This document shows positions 24,893 through 37,257 of a DNA stretch of 64,000 bases, piece after piece. This stretch comes from Phymorhynchus buccinoides. Its lineage: Eukaryota; Mollusca; Gastropoda; Neogastropoda; Raphitomidae. The stretch's first letter is position 1. Every line of letters starts with the position of its first letter. The stretch spans positions 749,577-813,576 of the forward strand of contig CM065699.1 in assembly GCA_017654935.2 (NCBI GenBank). The letters are read 5' to 3'. The position numbers were made by a program, and so were the translations under genes. Under the pieces are notes generated by a model that worked only from the letters and a program-made list of their open reading frames with translations, was not told the DNA's origin and ran no database searches.

Positions 24893-26480
24893 TACGGCCA
24901 GTGATGGGTATTCTCTGGTGTTGCTACAGGTGGGTGGATTAACGTATTGCATGGGCAAACTACACTGTATTAGGCAGTTATGTCATGGATTGTTGGTCTT
25001 TCTTGGGTGTTGACTACAGGTGGTGGATAACGTAGTGCATGGGACAATTCTACACTGTATTAGGCATTTTTTTATTTGTCATGGTATTGGGGTATTCTCT
25101 GGGGTGTTGACTACAGTTGGGTGGATAACGTATTGCATTGGGCAATACTACACTGTATTAGGCAGTTGTCATGGGTATTTGGTTTCCTCTTGGGTGTGTG
25201 ACACAGTGGGGGGATTACCGTTTAATTGCATTGGGCAATACTACACTGGTATTAGCGCAGGAGTCATGGTTATTGTGGTCTTCTATGGAGTGTGCTACAG
25301 GTGGGGGATTAACGTATTGCATTGGAAATACTACAAGTGATTAGGCAGTATGGTCATGTATGTGGTCTTCTCTGGAGTGTGACTACAGTGGGTGGATAAG
25401 TGTTGAATCGGGCAATACTACACATGTATTAGGCAGCATGTCATGGTATGGTGGTCGTTCTTCGGAGTGTGGACTACAGGTGGGTGGATACGTATTGAAT
25501 GGGCAATACTACACTTATTAGGCAGTAGTCATGGTATTGTGGTCTTCGTGGACGTCGTTGACTACAGGTGGTGAAGTAACGTATTGAATCGGTGGGAGGT
25601 GGGCCAATATACAGCTGATTACACAGTATGTCATGGTATGGGTCTTCTCTTTTGTTTTAGGTGTGCCTAAAGGTGGGTGGATAACGTTATTGCAATTGGG
25701 AAGACTACACTGTATAGGCAGAGTAGTATGTCCTGGTATTGTGGTCTATCTGGAGTGTTGATACAGGTGGGTGGGATTCACGCTATGAATCGGGCAATAA
25801 TACAATGTATAGGCAGTATGTCATCGGTATTGTGGTACTCTCTGGAGGTTGACTACAGAGTGAGTGATAACGTATGAATCGGGCAATTACTACACTGTAT
25901 TAGGCAGGATGTCATGGTATTGTGGTCTTCTCTGGAGTGTTGACTACAGGGGGGGTAACGTATTGAATCGGCAATACTACAATGATTAGCAGTATGTATG
26001 GTATTGTTGTCTTCTTAGGTGTTGACTACGGTGAGTGGATCAATTAAACGTATTGAATCGGGCATAAATACTACACAGTATTAGGCAGTATGTCATGGTA
26101 TGTGGTCTTCTCGAGTGTGACTACAGGTGGGTGGAATTAAGGATGAACGGGCAAATACTACACTGTATTAGGGCAGTATGTCATGCATTGTGGTCTTTTT
26201 GGTGTGACACAGGTGGGTGGAATTAACTGATTGAATGCGGCAATATACACTGTATCCGGCAGTATGTATCGGTATTGTGGTCTTCTCTGGGTGTTGACTA
26301 CAGGTGATGTTAACGTAATTGAATCGGGCAATACTACACTGTATTAGGCAGTATCATGGTATGGTGGTTCTCTGGGTGTTGACTACAGGTGGTGGGATAA
26401 CGTATGAATCGGGCAATATAAACTGTATAGGAAGATGTCAGGTATTTTGCTGTATTGTCTTTCTGGGGGGTGATAGAGGT
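24893..26480. repeat. ~93-bp minisatellite, about 17 copies, related to the preceding array
   Basis: The unit holds 'catggtattgtggtcttctc', 'tggagtgttgactacaggtg' and 'gaatcgggcaatactacact'. The middle segment (TCTTCTCTGG..TG..TGACT.CAGGTGGGTG) is shared with the array at 23788-24800, so both probably grew from one ancestral intron segment. Confidence 0.9.
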
Positions 26481-26760
26481 GGGTGCTTCACATCACTTTG
26501 CAAAAGCTGTTGTATTTGACATACTGTGCACTGATTCTGTTTGAGAAAAACTTGCAGCAAGGACAAGTTCTTGCAATGTTCAGGCTTTGGAAAAACCAAA
26601 AATGAATTATAAACAAAAGCAGGAGTGAGAATTTAAAAAGTTGGGGTGTAGGTATAGTATCAGTATTCAATCTTATATTTCGATTTTGTTTGATCTTATT
26701 GTTGATTAGTGTTTTTGTTTGTTTTTTTCTCAGTTAGGTCAGTACTAATTAACAGTATGA
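26481..26760. other. Short unique spacer
   Basis: Non-repetitive. It contains acceptor-like 'cttgcag' (near 26553) and 'tttttttctcag' (near 26735), but no exon with a matching donor was found. Confidence 0.4.
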
Positions 26761-26769
26761 GCATCATCG

Positions 26770-26902
26770 TCCACGTGGTCGGCGTCATCATCATCATCAT
26801 CATCCCCAGCATCATCATCATCATCATATCAGCACAGACTCCAGCCTATCATCATCATCACCATAATCATCATTACCATCATCCTCCACCAACATCCTCA
26901 TC

Positions 26903-26934
<32 letters not shown>

Positions 26935-27208
26935 CCCTCACCATCATCATCATCCTCATCATCAGTCACCATCAGCACCATCATCATCAGCATCACCATC
27001 ACCAGTAATCATCATCATCACCACCATCAATCATCATCACCACCACCAACACCATCACCATCATCATCACCACCAACATCATCATCACCATCATCAGCAT
27101 CATCATCACCATCATCATCAGCAGCATCAGCGTCATAACCATCATCATAATCATCATCAATCATAATCATCATCATCACCATCATAACCATCATCATCAT
27201 CATCATCA
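26770..27208. repeat. (CAT)n microsatellite
   Basis: About 430 bp of CAT/CAC/CAG triplets with minor interruptions. It is open in several frames and reads as poly-Ile, poly-His or poly-Ser, with no gene content. Confidence 0.95.
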
Positions 27209-27262
27209 CTGTACAGTGTGCAGGGCTCTAGGTATACCAGCTCGCAGTGTGACTAACTTCAG

Positions 27263-27327
27263 TTCAGCCCATGACGTGGACGGCTCCATCTCCATTAGAC
27301 AGGGTGCTGGATGATGAGGGAGATGAG
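27263..27327 (+). CDS. Candidate exon (65 bp), acidic
   Basis: After 'gactaacttcag' the frame reads two bases then QPMTWTAPSPLDRVLDDEGD + E, ending at GAG before GTGCGC. It lies in non-repetitive, GC-rich sequence between a (CAT)n and a (CT)n tract, which makes it stand out. The start could instead be five bases later at a second AG. It has the same phase class as 23738 and 29052 (2 nt, then whole codons). No family recognised. Confidence 0.35.
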
Positions 27328-27374
27328 GTGCGCGGGGAGAATGGAGATCCGTGTGGCAGGCTCATTCTCTGCTT

Positions 27375-27393
27375 CTCTGACTCTCTCTCTATA

Positions 27394-27429
<36 letters not shown>

Positions 27430-27538
27430 CTCTCTCTCTCTGGTCTCTCTCTCTCCCTCTCTCTCTCACTCGCTCTCTCCTCCTTCCGCTCTTCTCTCTC
27501 TCTCTCTCTGCTCTCTCTCTCGCTCCTCTCCGCTCTCG

Positions 27539-27569
<31 letters not shown>

Positions 27570-27600
27570 AGCGCTCTCTCTATCTCGCCTCTATCTCTGT
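27375..27600. repeat. (CT)n microsatellite
   Basis: About 225 bp of CT-rich repeats with scattered GCTC variants. Confidence 0.95.
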
Positions 27601-27609
27601 GCGGTGTTT

Positions 27610-28945
27610 TTGTGCTGGTATCATGGCCAAGGCTGTAGAAGGTCACATTGATCGCATCATCCAGTTGATGCTGTCACTTTTGCTGGTTCATTGTCCAAGG
27701 CTGTAGGATGTCACATGATGATGCATCATCAGTTGATGCTGTCATTGATACTGGTGATTGTCCAAGGCTTGTAGAAGTTCACATTGATGCATATACACTT
27801 CAGTTGATGTGGCACTGATATGGTGCATTGTTCAAGGATGGAATGTCACAGGAGGAATCATTCAGTTGATTGCTGTCACTTGATACTGGTGCATTGTCCA
27901 AGGCTGTAGAAGGCACATTGAGCATCATTCAGTTGATGCTGTCATTATACTGGTGCATGTCCAAGGCTGTAGAAGCGTCACATTGAGCATCATTCAGTGA
28001 TGCTGCACTTTATACGGTGCATTGTCACGGCCTGTAGAAGGTCACATTGATGCATCATTCAGTGATGCGTGTCACTTGATGTGGTGCATTGTCCAGCTGT
28101 AGAAGGTCACAGTGAGGCATCATTCAGTGGATCGCTGTCACTTTATACTGTTACATTGTCAAGGCTGTAGAAGGTCACCATTGATGCATCATTCAGTTGT
28201 ATGCGTCACTTTATATGGTGCATTGTCCAAGCTGTTAGAAGGTCACATTGAGCATCATTCAGTTGATGCTGTCACGTGATACTGGTGCCTTGGCCAAGGC
28301 TTGTAGAATGTCAAATGATGAAATCACAGTGAGCGGTCACTTGATAATGGTGCATTGTCCAAGGCTGTTAGAAGAGTCACATTGATGCATCATTCAGTGA
28401 TGCTGTCACTGATACTGGTGCATGGTCCAAGGTGTAGAAGGTCACATTGATGATCATTCAGTGATGCTGTCACTATATGTGCATGTCCAGGCTGTAGAAG
28501 GTCACATTGATTGCATCATTCGTGTGCTGCACTATACTGGTGGCATGGTCACAAGGCCCCTGTAGAATCACATGATGCATCATTCAGTTGATTCTGTCAC
28601 TTTTGCTGGGCATTGTCCACAAGGCTGTAGAGGTCACATTGATGCACATTCAGTTGATGCGTCACGATAATGGTGCATGTTCCAAGGCGTAGAAGGTCAC
28701 ATGATGCACATTCAGTTATGCTGTCACCTTTATATGGTACATTGTCAAGGCTGCTAGATAGTAACATTGATGTACATTTCAGTTGATGCTGTCACTTTAT
28801 ACTGGACATTGGTCCAAGGCTTGTAGACGTCACATTGATGCATCATTCAGTGATGCTGTCCTTACGCTGGTTCATTGTCAAGGCTGTAGAATGCACATTG
28901 ATGCATCATTCAGTTGTTGTTGTCATTTAGCTGGTTCAAACAGGA
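27610..28945. repeat. 68-bp minisatellite, ~19-20 copies
   Basis: The unit combines 'gtgcattgtccaaggctgta', 'gaaggtcacattgatgcatc' and 'attcagttgatgctgtcact'. Units are indel-rich. The 'caaggctgtagaa' word also occurs near the palindrome centre (57913). Confidence 0.92.
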
Positions 28946-29051
28946 GGTGAAATCACCCTGATGACAAGAGGTCAAGGTTGACATGAAACGTCAAGGTGAA
29001 GGTGGACTTCACTTGACCTTCATTAACTTGATTTTGTGTTGACCGTGATAG

Positions 29052-29107
29052 GACCCTTCAGCCCACTGAGGAAAGCAGTAGAAATAGTAGAAGATGAACC
29101 AGTGCAA
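29052..29107 (+). CDS. Candidate exon (56 bp) with strong splice sites
   Basis: It is flanked by the acceptor 'ttgaccgtgatag' and the near-consensus donor CAA|GTAAGT. It reads two bases then PFSPLRKAVEIVEDEPVQ with no stop. It is unique sequence directly after the 68-bp array and before a LINE relic, as expected for an exon surviving between repeat-filled introns. The acidic SPL..V...EDE pattern faintly recalls the 27263 candidate. Product not recognised. Confidence 0.5.
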
Positions 29108-29199
29108 GTAAGTTGGTAAGTTTTTTTAGTGGCTACCCCCTTACGTTATAGTGTGTGTGAATTATTTAGATAAACGACATGACATAATGTTTTACAGAA

Positions 29200-31880
29200 C
29201 CTTGGTTTAAACAGAAAGTGATGAAGAAGGAAAGTGGTCGATCTTGCCACACAGGATATTCTGTCAAATTCTTACGACGCTCTCACCATGGTGGGGGTCT
29301 GGCTGTGTGTACAGCGGACAGTTTGGCGAGATTACACGCAGTCAATACCACCTTCCCTTCCCCCCACACATCATCGAAGTTGATTCAGCTAGTTTATCAT
29401 ACATAAAACAAACTGTTCATTCTGGTGTTATACAGGACTTTTCCCAGTAGCCAAAAATAAGTGACAGACTCTGTGTTCTTCCACGAATTTCCGGAATTGA
29501 TTGATGATGTCATAATAAACTGCTCGCACTGTAATTCTGTTGAGGTAAATTTTCTTTGATCAACCCCAGCGACCTCATCACGCCAAAATGACGATTTTAA
29601 ATATGTTCAATTTTAGTCAGCTGTAAGTCAAACCCTACTCAACGGTGTCACATCACGATTGGATTATGCTCGATACTTGATGAAAACATCGTCAGTCACT
29701 ATAGTACTCAAGAGATTAGTTCCGATCATTTCGTGTCATTTCAATCTTAGTCTACCAAGTCCCCAGTTTCTAGTGTGTACAAAGAGACGCGTAAAACTAC
29801 CGTGCCTTAGACACAAAGAGGTCCAAGAAAGACATTTTCTGTCTGTAACACCAGACACATGCCCCCTCTGTGAGCAACGAATCTACGCTTTTGTGCTGTG
29901 CTGGGAAGAACATGCCCCGGTCAAAAATTGCAGGGGGAGGGACGGACACTGCTCCCGTGGACCCCTGGTCAGAGAAGAGCTAGGGAGGCGAAGCAGGAGA
30001 GACGCGGCTGAGAGGCAGATGTCAAGTCCACTCTGACGTTTTAAAAGATCTTGACATGCCAACAGAAGTCACAGACATTGTTGGAAGGCAAAAACATCCT
30101 ACTATAGTGCTCAGATTTCGGTTAGTCCGTCCGCGTCATGCATTATATAATGTGTGTGGCATGATCATGGGCAAACGCCTAAGTCATACCCCTCCCACTT
30201 TGTATACCCATTAGTGAACTTCCAAAGACGTTTAGTGATTATTTACCACCCCCTCGAAAATTCGGACATTCGTTTTTTTTATCTAGACCAAATCAGCAGT
30301 TCTTCATCGAAATGTGTGATAATCTGTGATACAGCTGGGCTTTACATTTGAGTTCACCCTGTTTCCTCCCGTGATCTTAGACAAAGTATTTAATGCTAAA
30401 CAACACTGTCCTCTTGACCAATCCACCCCATTGTTGATTGACTGTCTTGAGAACTGCTCCCTACCCTCACACCATTGCAATGGAAGTTCATCTGGTAATT
30501 CCATCATGTTCAAGATAAGCAGCAGTGAAACCCCTCTCTAAAGGAAACCCTTCTTTCGAACCCAAAGGAATTAAAACACTCCGCCTGTGTCCAATTTGCA
30601 TTTTGTCTAAAGAATGAAAGATGTCCTTGAACAGCCTATTTGAACACTTGAAGCACTCCTCACTTCTATCCCCAACCAGTCGCCTACGACCCTCTCATAT
30701 TACTGAAACAGCACTGCTTAAAGTAACAAATGATATTCTCCTTGCTCTCGACAGTGGGATGATCCCTTCTGACACTGCTAAGACTGAAGCGGCCTTGACA
30801 CAATCTCTCCTTCTATTCCATTAGCACTCTCCATAACCATATGAAATAATGGTACAAGCCAATATACTGGTTCAGAGTTAATTAACACTGCACAAGTCTG
30901 TTTCATTGACGAGTTTCATCAGATGCAAAGCGCTGAACTTTGGGTGTCCAGGGCTCAGTGCTTGGTCCTTATTCATTTCCATTATGTACACCCCCAAAAC
31001 CCTTACACACAATCATGAAAAGCATCCATCAGATCAGTCATGGAGACGATACCCAACGTACAAGTCATCTCATCCATCTCCCCTCCCCCCCAAAAAATAG
31101 AACAGCTTGCAAAACATGCAAAGTGCACCACCCAGGGTAAAGTCTTGGAGACTCAGCATAAATTAAGTTAAATGATGATAAAACCGAAGACCCTTCTCAT
31201 GCACACAGAAAGATCCTCTTAACTGTCCCAAACCAGCCACTGTCCGTTGTAAGGAAACTACGACATGAGTTCTCCCTCAGCACACAATCTAGGATGCCTA
31301 TTCTCTGATGACATGTCTTTGACAAGTACACTTCCATGTTTGTAATATTGCATATGTAGCTCCGTCAGATAAGTGTCTATCCGTCTTACCTTACAGTCTC
31401 AGCAACAAAATCTTGATCTGTTCTCTGGTTCTGTCTAGTGGACTTTATGCAAATGTCTCCTGGCTGGGTGTCCAAAACGTTGCATAGATAAACTTCAAAG
31501 TCCCAAAATTCGCGCGAGGGCTTGTGTTCAAGGCGAACCGAATAACGAGATCATATCACTACTTGACTGCAGTCCTACATTGGCTCCTATTGAGGCACGC
31601 ATCAATACACACGGTCATGCTTTGCCACACTCCTCTTCAGGATCCTTCCCAGCTACTTTTTAAAACCTTCTATTGGTTCTACTCCCCGCTCGATCTCTTC
31701 CGTTCTTCAACTGACCCACTTCACCTCGGCATTCCAAAAGTCCGAACAACGTCCTTTGGAGAAAGGCTTTCTCATTCTCGCTCCAACTCAGTGGAATTCT
31801 CTTCCTAAACTGTCCGAGAAATACCCATCAGAGTCTTCTTTCAAAAAAGCATGAAACACTATTCTTCCGGTTGTATTTTC
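29200..31880 (+). pseudogene. CR1/L2-type LINE relic, plus strand
   Basis: A heavily broken non-LTR retrotransposon. Endonuclease traces: RRSHHGGGLAV at about 29270-29310 (the family's RGGG motif) and VIIYHPLENSDIRFF at about 30235-30283 (the Y-R-P-P segment). RT traces: HITETALLKVTNDILLALDS at 30690-30755, near the usual H-S-T-E-T-A-L-L motif; a GVQGSVLGPYSF frame near 30940 (motif B); and GDDTQ near 31045 in place of YADDTQ (motif C). Near the C-terminus are the LHWL-like repeat near 31580 and APTQWNSLP at about 31780-31805, then SSFKKA. These landmarks and their order are typical of CR1/L2/Rex-like LINEs. Many stops and frameshifts make it non-functional. It probably sits inside an intron of the repeat-swollen gene. 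Confidence 0.8.
29659..30036 (+). other. 125-codon Cys-containing open frame within the LINE relic
   Basis: An open frame with a basic N-terminal half, then TCPLCEQRIYAFVLC and further Cys/His residues (EEHAPVKNC, DGHC) and an Arg/Glu-rich end. The Cys spacing does not match a standard zinc knuckle. It lies between two endonuclease landmarks of the LINE, so it is either degraded endonuclease in another frame or a separate insertion. No function can be given. Confidence 0.25.
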
Positions 31881-31919
31881 CCAACTAAAAGTCTATGCCA
31901 CGCCCTTCGAACTTGTCTC

Positions 31920-31931
31920 TCTCGGTCCCGG

Positions 31932-31963
<32 letters not shown>

Positions 31964-32460
31964 ATCTCTCTCTCTCTCTACTATCTCTTCTCTATCTCTC
32001 TCCTCTCTCTCTCTCTCTTTCTCCCCCCCCACCCCTCCCTCTCTCTGTGTTTCCGTCACACTCACACACTCTCTGTGTTTCTGTCACTCACACACTCTCT
32101 GTGTGTCTCTACTCTGCTTTCTGTCTCTCTCTTCCTCGCTCTTCGCTGTCTGCTCTTACTTTTTTTTCTTCTTTTTTTCTGTTTACCTCCCTTTTCTAAC
32201 CCCCCCCCACCCCACCCCCCCTTCAGCCGGACTGGCCCTGTGTTGCTGGTCTTGCGGTCAGCAACAGCGTTCCCGTTTGCTTGTTCTCTCTATGTGTGTG
32301 TGTGTGTGTGTGTGGTGGTGTGTGCGTGCGTTGTGCGTGTGCGTGCGTGTCGCGTGGCGCCCGCGCGCGCGGTGTAGTGCGGTGGTGAGGTGGGTGGGTT
32401 GCGTGGGGTGCGTGTGGCGTGCGCGTGCGGCCTGTGGGTGTGAATGTTGGCGTGTAAGTG
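31920..32460. repeat. Low-complexity tract: (CT)n, C-runs and (TG)n
   Basis: (CT)n from about 31920 to 32140, T- and C-runs to 32225, a short unique GC stretch, then (TG)n and a G/C alternating tract to about 32460. Open frames on both strands are simple-repeat translations. Confidence 0.9.
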
Positions 32461-34555
32461 ACCGTATGTTATTATTGTATTGTTGTTTATAGATGCAGTC
32501 ATACTTTAAAAGTTGTATATTTCCCATAGTTTTCGTGTGAGTGCTGTTTATATTGTCTAATGATTCAAATGTTTTTAGTCAAATTTGTGATATGTATGCC
32601 GCTTTAATATGTGCTGTTAACGATAGGTTTTTGTTTGTTTGTTTTGTTTAGTTGGGGTTTTTTATAAAAATGATGTAATGCATTTATATTGTTGTAAAGC
32701 CGCGGATGAGCGATTGTGGTATTCGAACTATATACAAAAAGTTTGTTATTCCCCCATATTATTATTCTTATTATTATAGTGCAGTAGAGAAGACCGAAAA
32801 GGAAGAAAAAGTAGTAGGGAAGCGGGCCCATACGGGACGGTTCTTAAATGGGGACACCCCTCATGTAAACTGTTCTACAGACGGTCACAAAAGTGATGCC
32901 ATGGTTTGAATGCAGGAAGCATTTTGGCAGATGGACAAACTTAGAGGCCTCCATCATCAATGCGATAAAAGAAGACCCAATGGTCAGTTTTGCAAACATT
33001 GTGACCAACTTTGTGCACGCAGAACATAAACTTCTGTCTACGAAAAAGAGGCGATTAAAATTATTTGCTGAAGCAGTTAGGCCTTGGTGACATTATTAGC
33101 TCAATGTACATCATTCTGTTACACCCTATTGTGTGGACGGTGGGTCTGTATGTTAGATACTCTATGTGTGCCTGGTTTGGAACATGCATGTACTCCATAT
33201 GAGCAAAGCGGCTCAATATAGGAAAGGGTGCTCGAACAGGAACAGTCGGTTGCTAGCACACTTCAAATCTTTAAGATAGATTAGAGGTTACTGCATGTGT
33301 ACATAAACTTTTAGAGTAGTAACCGTTGATTCCTCTGTCCCAAAAAGGATGCCACCCCCCAATTCAACCGCTATGAATAAGGACTTTTTTTCTTAAGTTC
33401 TGTCAGCTGTGTTGAGAAATACCACAGCCCAAATCTCAACACTATTTTTAGTACCCTTCATCAGCCTGATGAGCAGCATCCAAGGAATGCCTCAAGCACA
33501 TTGGAAGTCTAATGCGAAACATAACTAAAAGAGCATTCACTGTCTCAGACATTTGGCAACCGCAGCTTCAAAAGGTTGTTGGCTCATACCCCAACAAGCG
33601 TAAACTCTATCATCAGCATCACTTAGGAGTCGGTGAGCATATCGTTAACAGTGCCAACATCCGCCAAGTACCCACTTTACCATGCACAACCCTCAGTCCT
33701 ATTATCTGTTTAACCTTTTGACACAGTGAAGCAAACGAGAGTACTGCTAGTTTTCTCTAAGCTTATAGTGTTTGTGCACAACATTCTACTCTCATGGTCT
33801 CATTAGCTCATTTACTCTCATTGGTCTCATTAGTCTCATACGTGTCCTTCTCTAACTCAAGTCTTTGTGTTTTCTTAGCTCACATAAAATCTCAGTAATA
33901 TAAACGCCAACTTTTTATTTTTATTTGTTTATTTAATTCACGCATTAAATGTGAGGGTGGTTTAAACCCAAAACCGCGCTGGTATCCCTCTCATCTCTCT
34001 TTCCTGTTTGTTTGATCACTTTTTATTTAATTGAACCGTAATGTGAGGTGTTTAAACCCAAACCATGCTTGCTGTCTCCCTCTCCTCATCTTCTTCTGTT
34101 TGTTGTTATAACTTTTCTCCGGTTTGTAATTTGTCTTAATTTATTAAGTTAATTGTTATCGGTTTATGTTTTACCAAAACTATTCTCCGTTTGTTTTTTC
34201 TTTCATTTTAAACTACACCGTCATCCATGGTGACGGTTCTGTCGTTGTGGCTGGAGGTCGCACAGCAAGCTCTTTTTCAAAAACACAGAGGATTCGTGTT
34301 TATAAAGAGATGTTTATGTACAAGCGCAAACTTTTGTTTCAAAAGTGCAAAATGCGCACGCAAAAACCTATTAATTTGGTTCTAGCATTTTATGGCTGTT
34401 TGAGTCCATTCTAGTCGGCCTAATACACTCGACTTGGTTATTTGATTCATTAAAACAAGAGATTCACCCTTACCGGAGAGCTGAATGATTGTGAGCTTTA
34501 GTGAGTGTTACTTGATCAAAGTTTTGTTATGCTCAGTGCACAATTGAGCGAGCTA
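32461..34555. other. Mostly unique DNA, no recognised gene
   Basis: A 65-codon frame at 32893-33090 (with FECRKHFGRWTNLEASI and KKRRLKLFAEA) is the only stretch with protein-like composition. It has no recognisable domain or clear splice sites. A 'ctcattagtctcat' short repeat lies at about 33790-33850. An imperfect duplication of about 115 bp ('gtttaaacccaaaccg..ctg', about 33905-34000 and 34020-34110) is also present. Confidence 0.45.
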
Positions 34556-35090
34556 GGGTTCGGTTAGGGTTAGCTAGGGACACCCTAAGTCCTTTTATTG
34601 TGTTGGGTTAGTGTTAGCGGTAGGGTTTAAGCTAGGAACCCTAATTTCCTTTTCATTGCGTTGGCTTTTAGGGTTTAGGGTAGGGTTAGCCTAGGGAAAT
34701 CAATGTCCTTTTTATTGCGTGGTGTTAGGGTTAGGGTTAGGGGTAGCCTAGGGAACCCTAATGTCCTTTCGGATTGCGTGGTGTGAGGGTTAGGGTTAGC
34801 TAGGGAACCCTAATGTCCCTTTTTATTGCGTTGGGTAGGGTTAGGTAGCCTAGGGAACCCTACTGTCCTTTTTTATTGCGTTGTGTAGGGTTAGGGTTAG
34901 GTTAGAATAGGAACCCTAATGTCCTTTTAGTGCGTTGGGTGGGGTTAGGGTTAGCCTAGGGAACCCGAAGTCCTTTTTTATTGCGTGGTGTTAGGTTAGG
35001 GTTAGGGTTAGCCAGGAACCCTAATGTCCTTTTATTGCGTTGGTGTTAGGGTTAGCCTAGGGACCCTAAGGCACTTTATTGCGTTGGTGT
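34555..35090. repeat. ~55-60-bp minisatellite built around TTAGGG motifs
   Basis: About nine copies of a unit made of two or three 'gttagg' telomere-like hexamers, then 'gcctagggaaccctaatgtc' and 'ctttttattgcgttggtg'. Hexamer number varies by copy. The fixed non-telomeric half argues for an interstitial minisatellite and not a chromosome end. Confidence 0.9.
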
Positions 35091-35099
35091 TCTCTTCAC

Positions 35100-35454
35100 G
35101 ATTGTTCCAATCATCAGATTATATTATTGTAAAAAGTCCAGATGATACAACATAGTCTTTCTGTTTCAGTGGTGTTGTTTTCTCTTTGTAATCTGTTGAA
35201 AACTACTTGTCTGATTATGACCCGAGCCACAGGAGAGAGGTGTCAATATAGGAAAGGGGAGCTATATTAGGGCCACGTTTTCAAAAACACATTTTATTCT
35301 TTGAACTGTACAAATCTTTCTAGAATACGATGATTGTAACCATTTTTTCGCACAAAATGAGCAATTCTGACGGGTTTTTAAACAAAATAAGACAATACGA
35401 AATTGAGCAGTAATGGCCTTCAAAAGTTTGGCTGTCCAACCTGCGGGTTCTTCC
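35100..35454. other. Unique spacer
   Basis: Non-repetitive sequence without a recognised exon or RNA. Confidence 0.4.
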
Positions 35455-35785
35455 ATAGTAGTAGTAATAGTAGTAGTCAGTAGGCAGTAACAGTAGTAAG
35501 TTAGTAGTAGTAGTAGTAGCAGCGGCAGCAGCAGCAGCAAACAGTAGTAGTCGTAGTAGTAGTACGTAGTAGCAGCAGCAGCGGCAGCAGCGCAGCAGCA
35601 GTAGTAGAGTAGTAGACAGCCAGCAGCAGCAGCAGAAGCCGCAGCAGCAGCAGCAGCAGCAGCCCGCAGCAGCAGCAGGCAGTAGTAGTAGTAGTAGTAG
35701 AGTAGTAGTAGTAGTAGTAGTAGAGTAGTAGTAGTATTAGTAGTAGAGTAGTAGTAAGCAGCAGCAGCCATCAGCAGCAGCCACC

Positions 35786-35825
<40 letters not shown>

Positions 35826-36147
35826 CTAGTGTAGTAGTAGTAGTAGATAGTGTAGTAGAAGAGCAGCGAGCGAGCAGCAGCAGCAGTAGTAGTAGTAGTA
35901 GTTAGCAGCAGCAGCAGCAGCAGAGCAGCCAGCAGCAGCAGCAGACAGCAGCAGCAGTAGTCAGTAGGCAGTAGCAGCAGACAGCAGCAGCAGAAGCAGC
36001 AGCAGCAGCAGTAGCCGCCGCAGCAGTAGTAGTAGCAGCAGTAGTAGCAGCAGCCAGCAGCAGCAGCAGCAGCAGCATAGCAGCAGTAGCAGCAGCAGCA
36101 GTAGTAGTAGTAGTAGCAGTAGCCGTAGCAGTAGTAGTAGTAGTAGT

Positions 36148-36181
<34 letters not shown>

Positions 36182-36300
36182 CGAGTAGTAGTAGTAGTAG
36201 TAGTAGTAGTAGAGGTAGTAGTAGTAGTAGTGGAACAGCAGCAACAGCAACAGCAACAGAAAGCAACAGCCAACAGCAACAGCAACAGCAGTAGTTGTAG
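35455..36300. repeat. (TAG/CAG)n trinucleotide tract
   Basis: About 850 bp of TAG and CAG triplets in alternating blocks, ending in AACAGC repeats. The reverse strand is open for up to 191 codons as Tyr, Leu, Ala or Thr runs. That is simple-repeat translation. Confidence 0.95.
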
Positions 36301-36409
36301 TATCATGTTTTAGATGTGAATGTGTATGACAGATTCCGTTCTTCATTGTCAGGATATTTCGTATGTGTCGAATAATGTGTGGAGGGCCAGGGCCTGACCT
36401 GCCTCATGG

Positions 36410-37226
36410 CTGGATGATGAGGGATGGTGATGGATGGTGATGGTGGGATGATGATGGTCATGAGATGAGGGAGGAGGAGGAGGAAGAGGGAGGGTGATGA
36501 TGATGATGTAACGATGATGATGCTTGATGCTGAGCTGATGCTGCTGCGTGCTGATGATGATGGTGATGGTGAATGATGCATATGATGATGACGTGGTGAT
36601 GGTGATGAGAGGCTACTGATGTGATGATGATGATGATGATGTGATGATGATGATGATGGAAGACGACGCTGTGATGACGTATATGATGATGAGGATGGTG
36701 ATGGTGATGAGGTGAAGATGATAGATGGTGATGATGGTGATGGTGATGGTGATGATGATGATAAGATGATGTATGGGATGATGATGATGATGATATGATG
36801 ATGATGATGATGACGATGAGGATTGATGACGACGACGATGATGATGATATGATGACGACGATAAATAACGCATGGTGACGATAATTGTGATGATGATGAG
36901 ATAATGACGATGATTGAGATTATGATGATGTGATGGTGTGATCATGATGATGATGAATGATGATATGAGGTTGATGATGATGATGACGGAAGACGATGAT
37001 GATGATGGTGATGATGGATGGTGATTATGATGATGATGATGAGATGATGATGATGATTGATGAAGTATGATGATGAGGGGTGATGATGATGACGATGTGT
37101 GATGTATGGTGATTATGAGATGATGATGATGATGAGATGATGACGATGATGATGATGGTGATGATGGTGATGATGCTGTGATGGTGGTGATATGGTGATG
37201 ACGATGAGATGATGATGAGAGTATGA

Positions 37227-37257
<31 letters not shown>

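Noticed and set aside
26553..26610. Exon after 'cttgcag'
   Set aside because: No donor and no stable frame; stops follow quickly.
34555..35090. True chromosome end
   Set aside because: The telomere-like hexamers are interrupted every 55-60 bp by fixed non-telomeric sequence, and the array is flanked by unique DNA on both sides.
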